This document shows positions 6,676 to 11,787 of a stretch of 11,787 bases of DNA, piece after piece. The notes under the pieces are model-generated. The model worked only from the letters and a program-made list of their open reading frames with translations, did not search any database and was not told the origin of the DNA. This stretch comes from an uncultured Opitutia bacterium (GTDB taxonomy: Bacteria; Verrucomicrobiota; Verrucomicrobiia; Opitutales; Opitutaceae), in NCBI GenBank assembly GCA_937952235.1, contig CALFZM010000210.1:1-11787 (forward strand), written 5' to 3'. Position 1 is the stretch's first letter, and every line of letters begins with the position of its first letter. Position numbers and translations under genes: made by a program.

Positions 6676-6798
6676 GTGAGTCCGGCTGAGTTTCAGAGAT
6701 GGCGTCAGGGAGTTCGCCGTTGCATCGGGGGGGCTGCCGTCCGCCGGCTCACGCGCCGGGCTCGCCCCTTCAACCCGTGAAATCCGCGGCCCGGCACG

Positions 6799-6815
6799 AC
6801 CGCCCGGCGGTTTTT
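6799..6815 (+). terminator. Short terminator-like hairpin with T-run
   Basis: ACCGC, loop CCG, GCGGT (6799-6811) is followed by TTTT (6812-6815). This is the clearest hairpin plus T-run in the window, though the stem has only 5 bp. It lies 260 bases after the thioesterase stop and about 40 bases before the start of the next gene, so it could end readthrough from upstream, or be a leader element of the downstream gene. Confidence 0.35.
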
Positions 6816-6855
6816 CCCTTTGCTCCGGCCCGGCCGATGAACTGGAGTGCGCGCC

Positions 6856-8496
6856 GTGACCTTGCCCTGGTTACGCTGGCCCGCTGCGTTCGTGCTCCTT
6901 GCCGGAGCGATGCAGGGTGCGTCGCTCGACGCGCGGGTCGAGACGCTGTTCCGGCCAGGGCAGGCCGCGCAGGCGGCGCTTTCGCCCGACGGCCGGCACC
7001 TCGCGTACACGTCGCCCACCCGCCGCGGCCTGTCGATCGTGGTGGTGGCGGTGGAACCGCCGGGGCCGCGCCGGACGTTTCCCGCCGACCCGAATCGCGA
7101 GGCGGATTTCGCCGCCGGCCAGGCTCCCGTTGGCTTGCGCTTCCTGCGCTGGGCCACGCCGGGGCGGCTCGTCTTTGCGCCAGAGGCCCGGGTGCTGCCG
7201 CTGCCGGCGGTCGCGGGTCCGGACGGCCGACTCCGACCGAATCCCGACGGGCCGCGGATCGTCGCGCCGATCCTCGCGGCCGATGCGGACGGCCAGCGCC
7301 GCGGCATTCTCGTCGACGCGAAGCAGTTCATGACGACGTCAGCGGAGGCGAAGTCGCTCGCGGACCTGTTGCGCACACCTCAGGAGCTGACCGCCACGAG
7401 CACGGAGCCCGTGCACTGGCGCATGCCGCATCTCGACGTGCTGGGGTTTCTTCCGGGACAGCGCGATCAGCTCGTGGTGGGGACCCACGGCGGCTTTGGC
7501 GCCCCGGGCCGGCACCTCGTGGATGTGCAGACCGGCGAGGTGCGCGGCTATGGCGGGGACGACACCGCGCCGCCGGGAGAGCGCGCGATCTACGACTGGA
7601 ATCGACTCAAGGTCGTGGGTGAGCGCACCGGATCCGGGACCGCGCCGATCCGGTGGCGCGATGACGAGCTCACCTTCGTCCAGCGCGAGCTGGAGCGAAA
7701 GTTCCCGCGGCGGACGGTCGAGCTGCTCGACTGGAGCGAGACGCGGCACCGCGTGCTCGTGCGCGTGACGGGCGGCAACGATCCGGGCCGCGTGTTCGTG
7801 TGGCAGCGGCCGGAGGATCTCGTGGTGGAGGTGCTGCGGGTCGCCCCCTGGCTTACGCCGGCGCGGCTGCACGAGACGCGGCCGTTGGCCTGGACGGCGC
7901 CCGGCGGACTCCGCAGCGAAGGCTTCGTAACCTGGCCCCGGTCGGCGCGCGCCCCGTCGCTGCCGCTCCTGCTGCGGTGGGAGGACGCGCCGGGCGCGGG
8001 CGGCCTCCCGGGCTTCGACGCCGAGGCGCAGGTGTTCGCGGATCTCGGTTTCGTCGTCCTGCGGCTGGGCCGCGGAAGCGCGGAGGTCGCGGCGCTGGCG
8101 GGATCGGATATCCGCCGTCTCGTCGCGAGCGTGACCGGGCCCGATCCGGCGCGGACCGTCGACGCCCGGCGGGTGGTCGCGTGGGGTCGCGGCGAAGGCG
8201 CGGTTCACGCCCTGCAGGCTGCGCGCCGGGCGCCGGGAGAATTTCGGGCCGTGGTGGTGGTGGAGCCGCGGGGGGCATGGCTGGACGGCGCCGGCGGACC
8301 GCCGCCGCCGCTCCTGCTGCTCGCCTCCGGGAGCCCGGCGGTTCGTGCGCCTGCCGGGTGGACCGTCGAGCGCGACGAACTGCCCGCGGGTTTCGCCGCG
8401 GACGACCCGGCCTCCCGCGCGACGGTCTACCGGCGGATCGAGACCTTCCTGGCGCAACATGTCCCGGCCGTGCCCGCGGAGGAGGCGGCGCGATGA
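6856..8496 (+). CDS. Exported S9 (prolyl oligopeptidase)-like pseudoenzyme
   Basis: A 546-residue exported protein with signal peptide at about residues 1-22. SPDGRHLAY (43-51) and later segments fit the beta-propeller of S9 peptidases. DWSETRHRVLVRVTGGNDPG (292-311) through PWLTPARLHETRPLAW (331-346) matches the usual lead-in to the alpha/beta-hydrolase domain. The catalytic domain is recognisable but stripped. The GxSxG elbow is GRGEG (444-448, Ser replaced by G446), the Asp site reads SPAVRAP (A495), and the usual GHGF reads PAGF (A511). The HGGP oxyanion motif is also absent (RWED). It is therefore probably not a peptidase; a binding or structural role is possible. The GTG at 6856 is chosen over the GTG at 6847 because TGGAG (6843-6847) is then 8 bases upstream. 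It overlaps the next gene by ATGA. Confidence 0.8.
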   Translation: MTLPWLRWPAAFVLLAGAMQGASLDARVETLFRPGQAAQAALSPDGRHLAYTSPTRRGLSIVVVAVEPPGPRRTFPADPNREADFAAGQAPVGLRFLRWATPGRLVFAPEARVLPLPAVAGPDGRLRPNPDGPRIVAPILAADADGQRRGILVDAKQFMTTSAEAKSLADLLRTPQELTATSTEPVHWRMPHLDVLGFLPGQRDQLVVGTHGGFGAPGRHLVDVQTGEVRGYGGDDTAPPGERAIYDWNRLKVVGERTGSGTAPIRWRDDELTFVQRELERKFPRRTVELLDWSETRHRVLVRVTGGNDPGRVFVWQRPEDLVVEVLRVAPWLTPARLHETRPLAWTAPGGLRSEGFVTWPRSARAPSLPLLLRWEDAPGAGGLPGFDAEAQVFADLGFVVLRLGRGSAEVAALAGSDIRRLVASVTGPDPARTVDARRVVAWGRGEGAVHALQAARRAPGEFRAVVVVEPRGAWLDGAGGPPPPLLLLASGSPAVRAPAGWTVERDELPAGFAADDPASRATVYRRIETFLAQHVPAVPAEEAAR

Positions 8497-10175
8497 GCAC
8501 CGGCGGCTGGCGGGCCGGGCTGATGTGGCTGGGCGGACTCGCGCCTCTGTCGGCGCAGGTGCCGGAGCGGCCGGCCGGAGCGGCCGTCGAACTGCCGCCG
8601 ATGCTGGTCGAGGAATCCGTTTCGACGGCGCCCTGGTACTACGTGAAGGCGGGCGGCACCGAATTCCTCTCGCGGTGCTCGACCTCGACCACGCGCAGCT
8701 TCGTGGAGGCCTGGCTGCGCCAGATGGAATTGGTGCGCGTGCTCGTGCCCGAGGAATTCCTGGCCCGGCTCGAGGTGCCCACGATCTTCGTCCTGTACGC
8801 GCAGGACCTCGATCAGACCGTGAGCGCCGAGATCCAGCGCGAACTCAACGCCGCCGACGAGCGGCGCGCCGGCGCGGGCGGGCCGCGCAGCGGCGGGGCC
8901 AACATTGCGCCCAGCATGCGGCTCGCGGACCGGGACATGCACGCCTCGATCGCGTACATTGACGAGTCGCTGTTCGACGCCGAGACGCTGAGCGTCTCGC
9001 CCGGCCACGTCTATTACCTGCTCCGCGCGCGGGTGCCGGAGCTGCCGCCGTGGCTGGTCGAGGGAATCGAGCGGCTGCATCGCGGGGCCGATTTCGTGGC
9101 GGAGCCGATCACGCTGAATCCGATGGTCTGGATCAACCGCACGGAAAGCAGCGCCCTCGCGCGCGACCCCTCGCATCCCCGGCCGTTGCTGCCGGCCGGT
9201 GAGCTCTTTGCCCCGGACGGCGCGCGCGCGGCCGAGAGCCGGCTGATCGCGCGCGTGCAGGCGCGCAGCGCCACGCAGGAGCTGTTCGTCCGCTGGGCGC
9301 TCGTATCCGGCGGGCCGGTGCGCGACGCGTTCTGGCGATTTGTCGCCCGCGCCGCGACGGGACCGGTGGTCGAGGAGGATTTTGAGGCGTGCTTCGGCTT
9401 CGGCTATGCGGACCTGCGCGATCGGCTCAGCGACTATCTTCCGAGGGCCGTTTCGGAGTGGCACCGGCTGCGGCCGCCGCGCCGCCCGGAGACCCCGGCG
9501 TACGACCTCGACCGGGCGACGTCCGGCCAGGTGGCGCGCGTGCGGGGCGAGTGGGAGCGACTTGCCATCGGGCACGTGCAGCGGCGGCTGCCGGCCGTGC
9601 GGGAGCCCTACGTGGCGCAGGCGCGGCGGACGCTGCACCGTGCCTACGATGCGGGGGACCGCGATCCTGCGCTGCTGGCGACGATGGGCCTCTGCGAGAT
9701 CGACGCCGGCGATCCGGAGGCGGCCCGCCGTTACCTCGAACCGGCGGTGAACCAAGGCGTGGTGCGCCCGCGCGCCTACCTCGAGCTCGCCCTCCTCCGT
9801 TATGCCGACCTCCTCCGCGATGCCCCGCCGGACCGGCGCTTCCCTTACTCGCAGCTCGCGCCGATCGTGGAGCCGCTGCGGCGGTCAGCCTCGCAGTCTC
9901 CACCCCTGCATGAAGCCGTCGCACTGCTCGCCGAAGCCTGGGCGCGCTGCGAGCAGGCGCCCAACGCCGCGGAGTGGGCCGTGCTGGAGGAGGGCGCGCG
10001 GCTGTTCGCCCGCAATGCCGCCGTGACCAGCAGCGTGGCCCTCGCGCTCGCCCGCCACGGCCGCGCCGGCGAGGCGGCCGGCTGGCTCGACGTCAGCGCC
10101 GCCTACGCGGCGGACGACGCGCTGCGGGAAGCGATCGCCAAGGTGCGCGCGGAGCTGGCGGGCGCGGGGCGTTAG
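8493..10175 (+). CDS. Degenerate peptidase MA-like protein with helical repeats
   Basis: A 560-residue protein of unknown function. The N-terminus is a short hydrophobic segment (about 8-21, ending LSAQ), probably an export signal. Residues 55-200 follow the layout of gluzincin peptidase MA-like proteins: a strand/helix region, then SPGHVYYLL (169-177) where HExxH is expected, then LPPWLVEGIERL (184-195) corresponding to the conserved WLxEG segment that holds the third zinc ligand (E190). The HExxH is absent, so zinc catalysis is unlikely. Residues 370-550 are alanine-rich paired helices of TPR type. The ATG overlaps the stop of the S9-like gene (ATGA), and GGAGGAGG (8478-8485) lies 7 bases upstream, so the two are co-translated and probably act together outside the cytoplasm. 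The peptidase ancestry is inferred from motif order only. Confidence 0.7.
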   Translation: MSTGGWRAGLMWLGGLAPLSAQVPERPAGAAVELPPMLVEESVSTAPWYYVKAGGTEFLSRCSTSTTRSFVEAWLRQMELVRVLVPEEFLARLEVPTIFVLYAQDLDQTVSAEIQRELNAADERRAGAGGPRSGGANIAPSMRLADRDMHASIAYIDESLFDAETLSVSPGHVYYLLRARVPELPPWLVEGIERLHRGADFVAEPITLNPMVWINRTESSALARDPSHPRPLLPAGELFAPDGARAAESRLIARVQARSATQELFVRWALVSGGPVRDAFWRFVARAATGPVVEEDFEACFGFGYADLRDRLSDYLPRAVSEWHRLRPPRRPETPAYDLDRATSGQVARVRGEWERLAIGHVQRRLPAVREPYVAQARRTLHRAYDAGDRDPALLATMGLCEIDAGDPEAARRYLEPAVNQGVVRPRAYLELALLRYADLLRDAPPDRRFPYSQLAPIVEPLRRSASQSPPLHEAVALLAEAWARCEQAPNAAEWAVLEEGARLFARNAAVTSSVALALARHGRAGEAAGWLDVSAAYAADDALREAIAKVRAELAGAGR

Positions 10176-10332
10176 AGCGGCCGCTTGGTCAGCAGGGCCG
10201 CCGATTCCTCGGCGGGCACGGCTCCGTCAGCGCCGCGGCTGCGACGGAGCGCAGCCCTTCGAAGGGCGGTCGAGGCCAGGCGACGGTGCCGACGCGGACG
10301 ACGCGTGTGCCGAGGGGCTCGTGCGCGGCGTC
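10172..10332 (-). pseudogene. Possible frameshifted C-terminal gene remnant
   Basis: On the minus strand one frame reads EPLGTRVVRVGTVAWP and onward to ...FEGLRSVAA with strongly GC-ending codons, then fails at a stop (10191-10189). A second frame continues naturally as DGAVPAEESAALLTKRPL and stops at TAA (10174-10172), overlapping the stop of the plus-strand gene. One frameshift near 10230 would join them into a plausible protein C-terminus of about 50 residues. No start, no family and no upstream part is seen. It may be a decayed gene cut off by the neighbouring gene, or chance in GC-rich DNA. Confidence 0.3.
10221..10267. terminator. Overlapping hairpins between convergent genes
   Basis: Three structures overlap: GCTCCGTC (10221-10228) with GACGGAGC (10243-10250), 8 bp; GGCTGCG (10237-10243) with CGCAGCC (10250-10256), 7 bp; and the palindrome GCCCTTCGAAGGGC (10254-10267). 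The first two exclude each other. The location between two convergent stop codons suits a bidirectional terminator, but there is no T-run on either strand. Confidence 0.35.
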
Positions 10333-11113
10333 ACGGCGGACCGTCCTCGTCCAACGCCTTCAACGCGGCGGCCGGCGGCTCGACCTGGGTCGATCCGAGT
10401 CCGCTGAAGCGCGTGCTCCACTGCAGCATCGTCCAGGCGGTCTTGCCGGTGCGGCTCTGGGGAAACCCGATGGCGAGCACGACATGATACTCCGTCAGGC
10501 CCGCGGCGGTCGGACGAAAGATCACGGTGCCGTGCACCTCGGGGGCGCGCTTCGCCTGTGCGTCGCCCCAGAGCCGCTCGATGGCGCGATCGGAGAGCGC
10601 GCCGAGCACCAGGCCACCCTGCTCCCGCCAGGCCTTCACTTCCTCGATCAGGTCGAGCAGATCCTCGGCGGCGGTTTTCCGTGCCGTCACCTGGAGCGCC
10701 GCGGCGAGGAGGCGCGAAAGCCGCACCGGCCGGCCGCCGGCCTGGATCGTGCGGTCCTGGTTGGGCACCTGGCGCATCGCGGTCCGGCGCAGCCAGCCGA
10801 CCGGCGTCTGGCCAACGACGTCGCCGGCGCGAAAGACCGCGACGATCTCGACCGGAATGTCAGGCGAGGGCAGGACCGTGATCTGCGTGCTGCCCTCCGG
10901 ATCGGTGCGGCCCCGGACCTCGATGGTGGCGTTGGGATTGGGCCTGAAGTCGCGGCTCTCGCTGGTGAACCGCTGGCGGGCGGTCGTTTCCCAGGCATGG
11001 CTGGTGCGGGCGAGCGCCGTCGCCGCCGCGCGCACCTCCGCCTCGGGCTCGGCCCGGGCGATCGCGCCGGCGGCGAAAAGGACGGTGAACCGAAGGAGCC
11101 GCGGGCAGGTCAT
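10331..11113 (-). CDS. Secreted protein of unknown function, Verrucomicrobia-type
   Basis: A 260-residue exported protein with a signal peptide of about 21 residues (MTCPRLLRFT... to AIARA). It resembles, from memory, an uncharacterised secreted family frequent in Verrucomicrobiota. Such proteins have an N-terminal SxAW(E/T)xT strand (here TSHAWETTARQRF), a middle helix with an AAEDLLDLIEEVKAWREQGG-type segment (about 170-190), a strand pair in the last third (GTVIFRPTAAGLTEYHVVLA) and a final PPAAALKAL helix. The alternating beta strands with a terminal helix could be a LolA/LppX-like half-barrel; this is inference. No catalytic motif is seen. The ATG at 11113 is chosen because the signal peptide begins there; there is no Shine-Dalgarno sequence. 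It is divergent from the S9 gene on its right and converges on the coupled pseudoenzyme pair. Confidence 0.75.
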   Translation of the reverse strand: MTCPRLLRFTVLFAAGAIARAEPEAEVRAAATALARTSHAWETTARQRFTSESRDFRPNPNATIEVRGRTDPEGSTQITVLPSPDIPVEIVAVFRAGDVVGQTPVGWLRRTAMRQVPNQDRTIQAGGRPVRLSRLLAAALQVTARKTAAEDLLDLIEEVKAWREQGGLVLGALSDRAIERLWGDAQAKRAPEVHGTVIFRPTAAGLTEYHVVLAIGFPQSRTGKTAWTMLQWSTRFSGLGSTQVEPPAAALKALDEDGPP

Positions 11114-11121
11114 GCCCGGTG

Positions 11122-11150
11122 GATGTGCCCGCGCCGCCCGCGAGCGGCAA
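11122..11150 (-). promoter_or_regulatory. Promoter-like sequence for the secreted unknown protein
   Basis: On the minus strand TTGCCG (11150-11145) is followed 17 bases later by CACATC (11127-11122), and the ATG comes 8 bases after that. The -10 is weak, but the -35-like hexamer and the short distance to the ATG repeat those seen before the SLATT and right-edge S9 genes. Confidence 0.3.
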
Positions 11151-11220
11151 GGCCGCAGGCGTCCGGGGCGACCCGACGCGGGATCGGCAGGATTGCGGAA
11201 GGCCTCGACCGGGTGTGGCC

Positions 11221-11248
11221 TTGCCGCGCACGCCTGGCCGGCTACGGT
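11221..11248 (+). promoter_or_regulatory. Promoter-like sequence for the right-edge S9 gene
   Basis: TTGCCG (11221-11226), 16-base spacer, TACGGT (11243-11248), then 8 bases to the ATG at 11257. No Shine-Dalgarno sequence lies between, so the transcript would be nearly leaderless. Confidence 0.4.
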
Positions 11249-11256
11249 CCGGCCCC

Positions 11257-11787
11257 ATGCGCACCCCCCTCGGCCGCGTCGTGTTTCCCTGCTGGTCGCT
11301 GGCGCTGGCCGCGATGCCCGCACCCGGTCGCCTGCCCGCCGCGGAATCCGCCCTCCCGCCCGCGCGGGAGTTCGCCCGGATCAGCGAGGTCCAGGGCGTC
11401 GCGTTGTCGCCCGACGGCCGCACGCTCGCGTATCCGGTCGGTGAGGACCGTGCCTGGACGCTGAGTCTGCGGGACTGGGAAACGGGCAAGGTGACGAACG
11501 TGAACTCCGGCGCCGGTCCCGGCCTGCCGCTCTGGCTGAGCACGGAACGCGTGCTGCACGGCCGCGGCGCGAGCGTCGACCGCAACGGCCGGAACGTCGC
11601 CCTCAACGGGCCGGCTCCCGCGCGCGTGGTGTTTCACCGGTTCGATGCCGGCCGGGCGGACGAGGTGCTCGCGCTGGCGTTCGAGATGCCGGTGCCGGGG
11701 GCCTATCGCGAGCATGTCCTGCCTCGTTACAGCCACGTCGACCGCGTGAACACCCGGGTGGGACGGTCGATCCGCGAGGTGGAGAAC
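11257..11787 (+). CDS. S9 family peptidase, N-terminal part (cut by window edge)
   Basis: The first 177 residues of a protein that runs off the window. Residues 1-29 form an export signal (MRTPLGRVVFPCWSLALAAM and following, to AAE). ISEVQGVALSPDGRTLAYPV (42-61) is a typical first blade of the S9/TolB-type propeller. YSHVDRVNTRVGRSIREVEN (158-177) matches the conserved segment where S9 propellers alternate residue and bound-value text (VxRxNTRxGxxxxVxxN). The catalytic domain lies beyond the window, so activity cannot be judged. It resembles the pseudoenzyme at 6856-8496 in its SPDGRxLAY motif and may be its active relative. It is divergent from the secreted gene on its left. Confidence 0.75.
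   Translation, partial: MRTPLGRVVFPCWSLALAAMPAPGRLPAAESALPPAREFARISEVQGVALSPDGRTLAYPVGEDRAWTLSLRDWETGKVTNVNSGAGPGLPLWLSTERVLHGRGASVDRNGRNVALNGPAPARVVFHRFDAGRADEVLALAFEMPVPGAYREHVLPRYSHVDRVNTRVGRSIREVEN

Larger units (their letters stand above)
6540..6855. other. Intergenic gap with composite repeat
   Basis: No gene is supported here. The stretch contains the second paired-hairpin repeat (6555-6632), a direct repeat AGTCCGGC at 6637-6644 and 6679-6686, the shared 14-base motif (6662-6675), and a short terminator-like hairpin (6799-6815) before the Shine-Dalgarno sequence of the next gene. Overlapping open frames across it are continuations of shadows of the downstream gene. Confidence 0.6.

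Noticed and set aside
6699..7622. Plus-strand open frame starting before the S9-like gene
   Set aside because: It is out of frame with the S9-like protein, which has a signal peptide, an SD and family motifs.
1..11787. CRISPR array, tRNA/rRNA genes, IS elements, attachment sites
   Set aside because: Reading both strands I saw no regularly spaced repeats, no tRNA-like cloverleaf, no transposase and no integrase. The only repeats are the two paired-hairpin copies and short motifs near them.

Overview
The window is very GC-rich (roughly 70% or more) and comes from a bacterium. The most likely source is a member of the Verrucomicrobiota close to Opitutaceae. This rests on three things: a secreted protein (10331-11113) that resembles an uncharacterised family common in that phylum, several secreted peptidase-like and glycan-related proteins, and dispersed paired-hairpin repeats in the intergenic gaps. 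The placement comes from recall of these families, not from a search.

Layout. Positions 1-269 are intergenic and carry one paired-hairpin (REP-like) repeat. A three-gene minus-strand unit follows at 2996-270: a SLATT-domain two-transmembrane protein and two proteins that each carry a HEPN-type RxxxxH motif, the second starting at a TTG inside the end of the first. This unit looks like a small defence or abortive-infection locus and is the most interesting part of the window. A GC-rich hairpin and a promoter-like sequence lie just upstream of it and seem to separate it from the next minus-strand unit (6003-3081). That unit has two exported proteins: a six-Asp-box beta-propeller and a large protein that looks like an alpha/alpha-toroid polysaccharide lyase.

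On the plus strand, a small hotdog-fold acyl-CoA thioesterase (6126-6539) is followed by a 316-base gap holding a second copy of the paired-hairpin repeat. Next come two coupled genes: an exported S9-peptidase-like protein that has lost all three catalytic residues, and a large protein resembling a metallopeptidase without its HExxH motif plus a helical-repeat tail. Both look like pseudoenzymes. A minus-strand secreted protein of unknown function (10331-11113) converges on them, with a possible frameshifted gene remnant in the gap. The right edge holds the 5' part of a divergent gene for another exported S9-type peptidase.

Shared signals. Several first genes (SLATT, the 10331-11113 gene, the right-edge S9 gene and, more weakly, the propeller gene) have a -10-like hexamer only 8-10 bases before the ATG, most with TTGCCR 16-17 bases further up. 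Coupled downstream genes (1304 and 8493) have strong Shine-Dalgarno sequences instead. This suggests near-leaderless first genes and SD-driven internal genes.
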